From Ctena decussata (Eukaryota; Mollusca; Bivalvia; Lucinida; Lucinidae), in the NCBI GenBank assembly GCA_963989385.1, contig OZ022506.1, forward strand, positions 8,578,841-8,642,840: a DNA stretch of 64,000 bases. The letters are read 5' to 3'. Positions within the stretch are counted from its first letter, which is position 1. Each line of letters starts with the position of its first letter. The translations under genes were made by a program, and so were the position numbers. The notes under the pieces are model-generated. The model did no database searches. It was not told the origin of the DNA and saw only the letters and a list, made by a program, of their open reading frames with translations. Of this stretch, positions 19,094 to 41,500 are shown piece by piece.

Positions 19094-21502
19094 TGTTACG
19101 CAGAAGGTTTTACACTCGGTCGACACGGGTGTAGAGCCTTATGCGTCGCCAGGACGGCGGAGGGTGATTTCCGGTTAAAGGGTTATCTACCAGTGTATTA
19201 CACTAACAAGGAAACTCTAACAACGTTAGAATTTTTTGAAATTTATATATACTGTAAATTCTATATACAACAATACAATTTACAACTGTCACAATTACAA
19301 TAATATACAACACATATTAGTTCATGTCGCTGGCCCAAGTAAGGTGTTTGTTTCAAATCTGTAATCGATTTGCGTACAATACGCAAATAGATTACCGTCT
19401 GACGTCAACACCGTACTCGGCTCAGCGCCATGAACTAAAGGAAAACACAAAGAACAAAAAAAAAAAAAAAAACGTTAGTTTGAGCTCATACAAAAAAAAC
19501 AAGGCCTTATGTTGGTAGACTTCAATTTGTCGTTCCCTGGATCCTGTCCTGGGCCAGTCCATATATCATGAGGAACACCAACTTATATTAACACGTGCAC
19601 GATTATATACTGGTCGCTCCCTGGATCGTACCAGGGACCAGTCTATATATAACAAGACACACTATAGTGGACGAACACTGTACCACTTTCACCTCCGCAG
19701 TATTGAGATCGCCTTCGCCGATATTTTGTGCTTCCCGCCTAGGGCCTCTGCTAGGAAAACATGCACAAGGGCGTTGTAACTGCTCTACCCGGGTTGGTAT
19801 TAACCTGGAGACGTATATCGAATCTCCAGGTGAGACGTGGCTCTAAGCCCTAACAGCTGACTGCCGGACTTGATGTGCCTAAAAATAACGAACTTACACT
19901 TAATACATTGTAACTACATAATAACAATACGTAAGACTTGGGCCTGTCTTGGAAATACCAGCCGTGTCACTAGACGCGACTCGCGCTCACGATGTAAAGC
20001 CAAAATTGTGCTTACTACTTCTGCCAATGAAGAAACGTAGATCCTACCACGCATGCGCATCGAAGGATCTGACGCCAAACATTGTCGAGAAGTATACTGA
20101 CGTCAACAGGTACCACCATGACATACCCCACATAAAACATGAATAATCTAGACAATGACCTATCTACATTAAATTGATTTACCAAAAATTTAACTCGCAT
20201 ATGTATTAATTCATTTCTTTAAACTAAGCGTAATACCATTTGCCATAGAATATAATAGCTGAATAAGCGTTTCGAACACATTTGGGATCATAACGTTTGA
20301 TCTGACATCATGACGCCAATGATGTTATACCATATGACGTCATCTAGTGAAGGCAAATCAAACGCATGACGACCAAATGTTACCATAATAACATATGGGA
20401 AAAAAACCTTAATGCGGTGCATGCTATGGCGTCAATTGACGTCACTAGTATATAAATTAGTTCCATTACAAATCAATCTACTTCTATAAGCCACGTATAC
20501 GTGAAACTAATATAAAAAGTGCTGACGTCGCAATAACATGATGCAACTGACTTCATATGAATAACATGAATGCAATTGACTTCACTGGACGTCAAATAGA
20601 TGCACTTCAGTGAAACTAATATAAAAAGTGCTGACGTCGCAATAACATGAATGCAACTGACGTCACATGAATAACATGAATGCAACTGACGTCACTGGAC
20701 GTCAAATAGACGCACACCATTGCAACCAACATCAGTGATATAAACTATCTCCGTAATTTACAAAACTTCCAAATATACAAATACCATGCGCAGCATGGTC
20801 AGTATAAACTAATTTGGTCGACATATGCACAGCCTGATCACTGTCAACAAAATCAAATCAGTCGACACATATAATCATACCATATCAATCAGAAGTCACA
20901 TCTCCGTAATTTACAAAACTTCCAAATATACAAATACCATGCGCAGCATGGTCAGTATAAACTAATTTGGTCGACATATGCACAGCCTGATCACTGTCAA
21001 CAAAATCAAATCAGTCGACACATATAATCATACCATATCAATCAGAAGTCACATTTTTCATTCTTAGCCAAACTATTCTAAATAAATATAATAAAATCTT
21101 ACCGTTCTGGTCTTAACACAGAATCTGGGCACACAACAATATAACATCCATCAATGACACCTTAGAATTAAACAGCCACGTCTAACTTTTCAATAAAAGA
21201 TAGGCGTATAAATACTATGCGTCTCACTTTTAAATCATGGAACTCGAATCTAAGCGTGCAGGTATTCACATTAAAATCATGCAACACGCTGTCCACAATC
21301 AAAAGACTCGTGCAGGTATTCACCTTAAAATCATGCAATACGCTGTCCACGAGAGGTATTCACAAACAACCCATGCATAACGTAGCCACAATTTCCGTAA
21401 ATGTTTTATTACCACAGTTGCCCTAAAAACTGTAGCTCTACTGATTGAAAGGATTAAAACAATTTCGACGACATAGTCGACGATCGGATCCATTTCGTAA
21501 CA
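19094..21502 (-). repeat. 5' LTR of the retrotransposon, intact
   Basis: 2409 bp, starts TGTTACG and ends CGTAACA. It contains a 153 bp tandem duplication (first copy from about 20748, second from about 20901) absent from the other LTR. It also holds a pair of 66 bp units near 21258-21350 that the other LTR shares. The open frames inside it are copies of those in the left LTR and are not genes. Confidence 0.95.
20098..20705. promoter_or_regulatory. CRE-like array and TATA-like box in the 5' LTR
   Basis: Full TGACGTCA sites at 20098, 20335, 20437, 20658 and 20687, plus degenerate ones. A TATATAAAT lies at 20449-20457, and its complement also offers TATATA. On the minus strand the 20658-20694 sites would lie upstream of the TATA word, as expected for an LTR promoter. 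Experimental support is absent. Confidence 0.55.
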
Positions 21503-21507
21503 GAATC

Positions 21508-21595
21508 AACATAGATTCAACGTTGATTCAACATCATGATGTTGAATCAACGTTGAATCAATGTTGATTCATGGTCGTGTGCCCAGTGGGTTAAA
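21508..21595. repeat. Right half of the TTGAATCAACG element
   Basis: Arrays of TTGAATCAACGTTG-type words, ending GTGTGCCCAGTGGG. Partner of 6076-6168; the retrotransposon separates the two halves. Confidence 0.7.
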
Positions 21596-21777
21596 CATCG
21601 GGAAACTTTGACCGATTACTGTAATTACCGAAAAGTGCTATCCGAATACTGGCTGAATTACAATGAGTGCAGACCCAGATCAGAAAGCTCCCGGTTGATC
21701 TTGATCAATACGTTGTTTGTCCAGGCGCTTTCATCCCAACATTGCGGGTCTTTACGGATTTAGAACTTCGATGACTG
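21596..21777. other. Esterase upstream region
   Basis: Short stretch before the promoter-proximal MITE. No clear TATA box or other promoter element is visible. Confidence 0.3.
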
Positions 21778-22004
21778 CCGCGACACGACAAAACCAACAA
21801 AGTGGTATATGCGCCCAGCGAAGACTCAAATCAACCTGGGAAGCCCAGTCTGATCAGAGTCTCGGCTTGCGTTCAAAAGGTAGCTAAGGGTCTAAGCTAG
21901 CTTCATGCTAGCAGCGAAGACTCTGATCAGACTGGGCGGATGCCCTGGCTGATCTGAGTCTTAGCTTGGCGCACATGCCACTTTGTTGGTTTTGTCGTGT
22001 GGCG
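21778..22004. repeat. 235 bp-family MITE next to the esterase start
   Basis: Complete copy: CCGCGACACGACAAAACCAA on the left and its complement TTGGTTTTGTCGTGT on the right. It ends 50 bases before the esterase ATG and may therefore form part of the 5' UTR or promoter. Confidence 0.85.
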
Positions 22005-22054
22005 TCACTTCTTATCTTTCTCTAACACAGATAAGCGTAAAAAAGGTCACAGAG

Positions 22055-33309
<11,255 letters not shown>

Positions 33310-33530
33310 TCAAGAATTAAAACTGGCTCATTGAATCGATCTTCACGATCTACAAGCTAGTTTATTTTGTCCGTTCGTCTGTGTGACATGATTAGACAAT
33401 AGCGGTAGGGTACCAATCGTATCCTCCCCAACCCCCAACTCCCCGCGCCCCTGTAAACACAACCAGAAACATACAACTATGTAATTTCTTGTTTTTCGTA
33501 GTTAGATCATAAAACAAACTACATAGGCAG
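33310..33530. other. Downstream of the esterase gene
   Basis: Presumed 3' UTR. No canonical AATAAA appears in the first 200 bases. Nothing else recognised. Confidence 0.35.
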
Positions 33531-33533
33531 TCG

Positions 33534-33715
33534 GAGCGGCGGTAGTGTAGTGGTTTACGCGCTAGTCTACCTAATTCAGGGGTCGTAAGTTCGATCCCCC
33601 GCCCCTCCGGTCTATCTAATGAGAATTTCAAGCGAGGTCTCGACTCCGTATGACCTATGCATACGCCTTCACTCACACACTCACATAGACCACAGTAAAT
33701 CAACGCAGTGAGTCA
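33534..33715 (+). repeat. tRNA-like SINE
   Basis: The head GCGGTAGTGTAGTGGTTTAC (A box-like) and GTTCGATCCCC (B box-like) resembles a pol III promoter. It is followed by a non-tRNA body. It does not fold into a complete tRNA. Confidence 0.55.
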
Positions 33716-33748
33716 TATAAAACGCTTCTATGGGTTCTCCAATGAATT

Positions 33749-33982
33749 AAGGTGATGAGCACACCTCCAGGTTTTTCCAGCATTTTTACTAAGGGGAACA
33801 ACTTTTGTACTCTGATTGCTTCCCTGGACGACGATGTCCGTCCAAAATAGGGTCAACACTTCTAAAAGGGGAAGAATTTGCATGTAGGGGAGCAAAGTCT
33901 TTCCTTTAAGAGTTGACTCCTGATGATCAGGGAAAAATGAAAATGATGAGTTGCTTCTCCTGAAAGTGTACCTATTCACCTT
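33749..33982. repeat. GGAGCAAATTCTTTCC-family MITE, copy 4
   Basis: GGTGATGAGCACACCTCCAG on the left faces CCTGAAAGTGTACCTATTCA at the right; the centre GGGGAAGAATTTGCATGTAG is a decayed palindrome. Confidence 0.65.
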
Positions 33983-33989
33983 AAACAGG

Positions 33990-34130
33990 CATGAACCTGT
34001 TTGAACTACTGTTTGAACTACTTACTTAAACAGACATGAACCTGTTTGAACTACTGTTTGAACTGCTACATGAACCTGTTTGAACCACTTGTTGAACTGC
34101 TACATGAACCTGTTTGAACTACTTACTATA
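33990..34130. repeat. ~36 bp minisatellite
   Basis: Units of ATGAACCTGTTTGAACTACT followed by a TTTGAACT variant are repeated about four times. Confidence 0.85.
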
Positions 34131-34299
34131 AAGCTATTGGCCACCAGAATTGTTTTACATCAGTAATATATTCCCTTGATTGTTAACAAAATAAATACCA
34201 TATTATAAATGATGATGATGATAATAATAATGATTAGTATTGTAATAAACAAAAATGTCTGTTTCCGTTCGACTTAGTAAAATATATTTTGAAATAAAA

Positions 34300-34302
34300 T
34301 AG

Positions 34303-34349
<47 letters not shown>

Positions 34350-34355
34350 TATAAT
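34300..34355. repeat. (AAT)n microsatellite
   Basis: ATAATAATA run of about 50 bases. Confidence 0.9.
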
Positions 34356-34767
34356 AATATTAATAGATATTCCACCACTCGTAATAGAAGTGTGGTAGTT
34401 ACCTCCCCCGCTCCGCACCCTACGCTATTTGGTAAGATTCCAATGAGTTGTTTACAATATTTTTATTAAAATAGTTGTGATTCATTCACACTGTATATTT
34501 AGCATGTCCTGATTTTATATGACCTATTTTCAGTTAAAAGATAGTATATGAACAGGGGAGACAAAAAAGGCCTTTACCACACATCTCTAATTAGATTTGC
34601 GCAGTCTGACCTCAATCACCCTGTTGCCTACATACAAGGACTGCTTATATGAGCAAGGGAAGACTCTGACCAGACAACACGGACGCACAGGCCGGTCAGA
34701 AACTTCCCTGTTTGCATATCCTTTAAGTATATTTTGTCGATGAGCAGCTTATTTAATGATATTATAC

Positions 34768-35000
34768 TGAATGGGAACACCTCAATTTTTTTCGCTATGC
34801 CTACAAGGGAAACAACTTTTGTGTCCTTCTGTTTCCCTCTCTGGACAAGAAATCCTTCCAAAATGGGATCAACTCTTAAAGGAAAGAATTTGCTCCTACG
34901 GGAGCAAATTCTTTCCATTAAGAGTTGATTCCTAGTTAAGAAGAGAGGCATAACTGAAAGCAGCAGAGTTGCTTCCCCTGAAAGTATATCCATTCACCTT
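34768..35000. repeat. GGAGCAAATTCTTTCC-family MITE, copy 5 (clearest)
   Basis: Palindromic centre GAATTTGCTCCTACGGGAGC at about 34887. The outer ends TGGGAACACCTCAA and TGAAAGTATATCCATTCACC are family termini. Confidence 0.75.
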
Positions 35001-35252
35001 TTAAATGAGGACATTGTAACATTTCTTACATCAGACAATTTTATCAACGAGCTGTCGAATCGGATTGAGACCCGTTGATAAAATATATGTTTAAACGGTT
35101 AAATAGTTCAACTTCAACTTATGAGCCTCCTGTGTTTAAGAAAATAAATAAATTCGAATGATACTATAAAATAAAATAAAATAAATAAATAAATAAATAA
35201 ATAAATAAAACATTAATAAACTTTATAAGAAAAAGAGGATTTTGGTGCCACT

Positions 35253-35591
35253 ATGCTTGCCAGAATCGTTCCTAAGGTAGGGCGGAACTACCAACCAGTA
35301 TGTTTTATATTCGAAAACATCGTATTTTCGGAAAGGCAAATAAGCACGTCATCTCCTTGGAGCCAGAAAAAGAGCCCAGCCTGGGATTATATTATACCAA
35401 TGGTTATACGGGCTTTTAAGAATAATCAGGCGCAGGGTAAAGATATGAGTCGGGCAAACTGGCAGAAAAGATGTGCATGGCAGGACAAAGATTATCATCA
35501 CGGGCAGGACTGGGAGAAAAGTATCAGCGAGTGGGCAAAAAGGTTTGAGAACTTCAATGTAAATGAATTTGGAGCAAGAAAAGAACACCAG
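35253..35591 (+). CDS. Small heat shock protein exon 1
   Basis: 113 codons, no domain homology expected in this part. It includes MSRANWQKRCAWQDKDYHHG and WEKSISEWAKRFENFNVNEF. Ends GAACACCAG before GTATAT. Assigned to this gene because the phase fits and the stretch leads into exon 2; the 5' limit is uncertain. Confidence 0.68.
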
Positions 35592-38500
35592 GTATATATA
35601 ATATTATTTTTCATATATCATTTCGCTTCGCTGTTCTAACATATCTACATTCTTCGCTAAGGGAGTCGGGGAGGTTTGTGTGTGTGTGTGGGGGGGGGGG
35701 GGGGGGGGGGGGGCGTGGGGGGCGTGGGGGGCGTGTGGGGGGCGTGGATGCGGTCACGGGTGGGTGATGTTGTTTGCTATCTTGTTATATGTGAGCCGAG
35801 ACACGACAAAACTAACATAGTGGCATGTGCGCACAGCGAAGACTCAGATCAGTTTGGGCAGTCGCCCAGTCTTACCAGAACCTTACTTGCGATTAAAAGG
35901 TGGCTAAGGGTCTAAACTAGCTCCATGCGAACAGCGAAGACTCTGCTCAGCCTGGGCGGATGTCTAGGCTGTTCTGAGTCTTCGCGATGCGCACATGCCA
36001 CTTCGTTGGTTTTGTCATGTCGCAGCTCATGTGTGCCTGTTTAGAGGAGGTTATAATACCTCATGCAGATTACCATTAGTATTAATGGTTATTTAGAGCG
36101 CTACAACATTGCCTGAGGTTGTCACAATGCACTCTGGCATTGGATCTTAGGTCCCCTGATAATCTTCAGAATAGTCGCATCACAGTCATACGTATTCAGA
36201 ATCAGTTATTATTAGTTGTTTTATCCATTCTCAAATTTGTTTGTTGTAGTATGATTGTTGTAGCACCCAGTGACCCATATTACAGAAAGAGATTTGTATT
36301 GTTTTGCATTGTTTTGTTTTGTATTGTTTGAATACCTTTTTACGGCACGATCTCCAGATACCAAATCATTAGTACGAGATACCCTGTAACGGGCAAGGTC
36401 TTCACCGTGCATCACGCTTTATGTGATATAGAGCATTGTTCGTCCGCCTGTATGGTCGATCATCCACTCGCTAAAGCTCGTGGGTTATCTCTCCGTACAG
36501 GCGGACGAACCATGCTCCATCTAACACCTATATTTTAATCTGTCTAGTTTAGCATCGTAGCAGCTAAATTCAGCTTCAGCTTCGGTATCTAGCTCTTATA
36601 TAACACTGGTCTGGCATTCAACACAGGTAACGAAGACAACGTCCAGGTTTCGTAATTCCTACGTCTAGCCAACGACGAAAATGGCGGATTTTAATGGGGG
36701 CGAATCGGTTATAATACATTCAATTATTAATTTGTACGTATTGTAAAGGGTGTCAGTTATGCCAATACTCTTACGGACCCCAGAAATTATACTCGATTTT
36801 ATTGAGAAGATCCAAAAACGGCCACAAAGATGCACGAGGGAGAAATGCAAGATCCCGTGAGACAGCTACTGCTGATATCACTGTGGAAAGTATGATTCTT
36901 AGATTATAGCTCTGTTTAGCTGCCTTTTTCACTATATTCAGCTGCTGATTTTTTATGCGAACTTGGGGCAGTGTGAGTAGTTGCCTGTTATGTACATTTG
37001 TTTGCATGTCATTGTCTCTATATGCAGATATCGCTATTTTTCTATTACAACGTCCATGTCAACGTAGTTAATACAACGCAGATATAACGAAGTTTATTTT
37101 TATTTCACATTTAAAGTGATTAAACTGGAAAAATGTTTACCTATGGCGGGTTCAAGAGTGACACGTGTAATTAACGCGGCACTATAAGACATAAACATGA
37201 AATGTTTCTAAGTCATTCGATGGATATCAGCTGTAAAAGTTCACTTCAGTTGGGACCTTGCTTTATAGTGAAACACTAGCGGCTCTAAAACGAGACTGCT
37301 CGTCAACTGCACCACAGAGGCTTGAAATATATTGTTTCTGTATAGCAAACGAAGACCTAGCCACTAATAACAATTATTTCCTCGCCAGACTAATATAAAA
37401 TAAGGTACCCCAAATATTTTAACCAAGGGTACCTCCCCTTGTATATATGTATATACAATCGGTATCCTTTTAGCCATACCAAATCTGATTCTGGCCTCTA
37501 TGGCGGTGCACACCAGTGAGGAATTTGATTGCTTGGTAATTTATGCAGTCAGAGTCCTTATAGCAAAGACAGCTGAAACATTATCCATCTTACAATGACA
37601 AACAAGTGCAGCGTGAATGAATTATAGCTGATAAAAACTGTCATCAGTTGTAAAATTATTTTTCATGTCAGACACGTTTCCTTAAACGGTTATGGACGGA
37701 CACATGGTGCCTCATACTGCGGACTTGAGAACGTACATCATAGGTGCGAGGAAGGGGTGGGGATGGGGGAGGAGAGGAATATCGTACGAGAACTGAAAAA
37801 CACACACACTAGGTTACATTCTTTATGTATGCAGCATTGAGAATTTTACAACAACTCTACAACTATGTATCTCGATTACTCTAATGAGTTCTGAATAGTT
37901 AGATCCTTTGGAAGCTAGGGACACATCAAAGAAACGAAAATAGCAGAATCATTCGAGTCTGTTCATGACCAGTGATGAAATGTGCCACACCGGCAACGCC
38001 CCTGATTACTCTAATAAGTTCTGAATAGTTAGATCCTTTATAAGCTAGGAATACATCAAAGAAATGAAAATAGCAGAATCCGTTAGATGGGTCTGTTCAT
38101 GGCCAGTAATGAAACGTGCCACATCGGCAACGCCCCCGCCCCTTCCTTCTTTCAGCCCCCGCCCCCACCCCAACGCAATTCCCTAGCACCGGCTTGAGCA
38201 GATAGATCCCCCTCAAAAAAATCGAAATGAACTCGATGATCCTAAAGGACCAGAAAATATAATCTGAACTAGTGTAGTCAGTCTTTCCGCAAAACAGCTT
38301 GTGGCTTGCACTATCGGCTTCCCACTGTAATATAAATATCGGTTGTAGCTTCATTGTGATGTTGAATCTTTAAAGTGTGACACCAAAACCTGTTGGATTG
38401 CGACCATTTTTTGTAACACTTTACTACCCTGATACTATTTATGGCATTGGTTAGTCTATATTTTAATTAAGTTTACTAGGAGTAACCGTGGTTATTGTTT

Positions 38501-41500
38501 TTTTTTTTGTTTTTTTTTTTTGATGTAGACAACATGTTACATGCGCTTGAGACTGGTCTTCGAAATGAGTCACAAACAAGCAGCGAAACACGCATGCACT
38601 GTACCAGTGGCGGCCCTTAACGTTGCCATGCGCTGATTGATGCATTTTTTCAAACCTTTTTCGTGAATTTAAATTATAAGTAAATGAGCCGCGACGTGAC
38701 AAAACCAACAATGTGGTCGTGCGTCCAGCGCAGTTTGGATCAGCCTGGGCATCCGCCCAGTCTGATCAGAGTCTTCACTGTCCGCATGGAGATACCTCAG
38801 ACCCTGAGCTACACTTTAAGCGCAAAGCAAAGGTTCTGATTAGACAGAGAGGATGCCCAGGTTGATCTGAGTATGCGCTGGGCGCACAACCACATTGTTG
38901 GTTTTGTCGTGTCGCGGCTCAAATGATCACTCGCCGTTCTAATACTATGGTCTGTGTTATATTTTGTCCGGTATGCATAAACATAAGTCCAAGTGATTCC
39001 ACTATGTAAGGGTCAAGCGTCATAATCTCCAGGAAAAGATATGGTGTGCTGGCATGAGGGTGCCTATCAGACTACGCGGGCTATAGGCCCTATAAATGTT
39101 TGGTAGGGGGACTGCGGAGGCACTGTAACTATGAAAGAGAAAATATTCCATTCATCTGCATCCTTTTATCTTAGCAGCCCTAATTTTATAAAGTTATCCA
39201 GGACCGAAAGTAATGTACGCTTAGTACTTTTGACTCGCCCTTTTATTTGTCAGACAATCTCACCAGGGATGCGTCAGTTCTCGAAAAACTGAGTAAAACC
39301 CGACTTATATGTTCACAAAAATCAATGAAAGAAGGTAAAAGAGTTCACATGATTCGTAATCCCTTGTGTAAATACAGGCCAACGTCAAAAATAGCCAGTC
39401 CCTATTTCTTCTGATTCTGTTCATTATTAAATCTAGACACCTTGGAGATAGATCTGCAGACTCTAAGGTAAGGACATAGTTTTAAACAACGATACTTCAA
39501 GAGTCCCACTGAGTTAAATAACGTGTAATCTTTATCTATTTGCTTTAAGGTATTGAAATATTGATCACCGTATGGTGTACTGAAATGGTCAAATTTTGCA
39601 CACGTCTTAAAAGATTTGACGATGTACTGTCCATGAAAACGCCAGTCGCTGAGCTGTTGTGTTTTCGTAATTCCGCTTTCTGGCATAGAGTGCAAAACAG
39701 CTTGTCGCCTTGAGCATCACTCCCCTTCCCCGCTCGCCCTTGTCATTGTTAATTTGCACATTGGGCAGCACTCCTCCGCCCCAACCCCCGCCCGCCCTTG
39801 TCATTATTAATTTGCACGATGTATCTGGCATTATTATCAACTAGTATTTATTATTGTTACCTATGCTATCGACCGAACGATACGATACAAACTAGCTTTC
39901 GAGAATTAGGTATTGATCGAGCAATATCCCAGCAGGCACATGGCGTCGAAGTGACGTCGATTCGACGACATCACGTGGCATCGACGTCAGCGCGACATCA
40001 TGTGCCTGCTGGGATGGTTTTCGCCAGTATTTTTGTTGTAGTCACTGTTTGGTCATCTACATGTATGCATGTTTCGACTTTTTCTTCGGAAAAGTGGAGT
40101 TGTAACAATTTAGCATACATATACAGTGGACTCGACAGTATCGGATCATCGACAGTATCGGATCACTCGTAAGTTATCACCCATTTCTCTCACAAATGAA
40201 GCAAATATTTTTGACCATTATATCGCAGTCATCAAGTTAGACCAATGGCAAAGTGCAGGGTGAAAAATTCGATCAAAATCTGCGGCTGTGAAACAAATCA
40301 CAGTTGTTGAAAAGCTTGGTCCCTCTTCAGCGGCGCTTGCATTTTGCATGTTGCTTATTACCCCTAAAATATATTTCGGTTATTTAAACTATTTTATCAT
40401 TAGGCGATTGAAACCAATTTTGCTATATAATGTGTCCTGACATCCCTAAAATTGCAAGCAGTCATTATTTTTTTGTAGCATCCCAGTATTTGATGAAACT
40501 AAAGACTTGAAAAGTTGGGCACCGCTGTGCGACAGTAACGGATCATTATATAATTTGAACTGAAATACAGGCCTCAGCTGGAAAACTGTATATTAGATTA
40601 TGCTCTGATGCTGAAAACAAGGCATAAATCAAGAACCTTAGTGGCTGCTGTGTCTTCTTTCAACGAAGATTAGTATAAAACTAAGACAACACCCTTTTTA
40701 TATAATATCCCCCAGCCCACGCCCACACGCTTGCGTACGATTATGAAGGTTTTGCGTAGCACACCTAAGCGTCTGCTAAACATTCTGAAGAAACATTCGA
40801 GAGCAGCATGAGTGTGAACCCAATAATGACTGGTGTTCATCGGATGGACATCTCTACACTGTGTAGACTCAGATTAATGCCGAAGAACTCGTTGCATGAC
40901 CATGTAGTGTTTATACACTGATTGCATTGAAATATAGCCTAAATGTTAAGGCGGAAAATCTCCGTAAATTTGTTGATCCTGATCAGACACTATGGTCTTA
41001 TCAGGGTCTACACTTTGCAAAGGCAGATTATGATCTTTACTGTTTGAGTAGTTCCGTGCTATGGGGCGCAGGGGATTACTGAGTTAGGGATTTTTGGCAT
41101 GCTTGTACTTTTGTATACATTCTTTTATTTAACAGAAATAAACACATGAAAAATATCGTTGAAAGGCCGTAAAGTTTTCTCTGAGAGTTTAATAGGTCCA
41201 ACTGTTTTTGTAGCAAAATTATTGAAGCTAAGAAGGTTGGCAGAATGCCTCGGAGGAACTCTCCTATAAAATGATATCATATGATCCGATACTGTCGCAG
41301 CTGATTCGTTACTGTCGTAAGACCCTTCTGTAAGTCTTGATAGGTTATCTGCCCTTATTGGAATAAACTTCGAAAATATTTTGACATGGATAGATAGAAG
41401 GGATATTTTGCAATTGTTATGTGTCATAACATACATACTTTTAGCATTCATATACCACAAAACAGGAGTTTTATTGAACTTGATCCGATACTGTCGAGTC

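Larger units (their letters stand above)
6169..21502 (-). mobile_element. Ty3/gypsy LTR retrotransposon, Gmr1-like order, RT deleted
   Basis: Element read on the minus strand. LTR ends are TGTTACG...CGTAACA, and the flanks are GAATC at 6164-6168 and 21503-21507. The two LTRs are 19094-21502 (5' LTR, 2409 bp) and 6169-14713 (3' LTR, split by a 6.2 kb insertion). The internal region 14714-19093 runs 5' to 3' on the minus strand as primer-binding site, leader, gag, protease, integrase and a few residues of RT, then polypurine tract. Integrase before RT is the order known for Gmr1-like Ty3/gypsy elements. RT and RNase H are absent and gag carries frameshifts, so this copy cannot be autonomous. 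The LTRs remain very similar apart from a 153 bp duplication and some indels, so the insertion is not ancient. Confidence 0.9.

Noticed and set aside
21983..22054. Esterase start at the upstream Met
   Set aside because: Those codons fall in and just after the MITE and do not improve the signal peptide; the Met at 22055 does.
33537..33612. tRNA-like sequence with A and B boxes
   Set aside because: No complete cloverleaf, and related degenerate copies at 43290 and 44205 show it is a SINE head.
41125..41460. 111-codon minus-strand frame as a mariner transposase
   Set aside because: Lies in the right element but shows no DDE/D signature or helix-turn-helix that I can point to.
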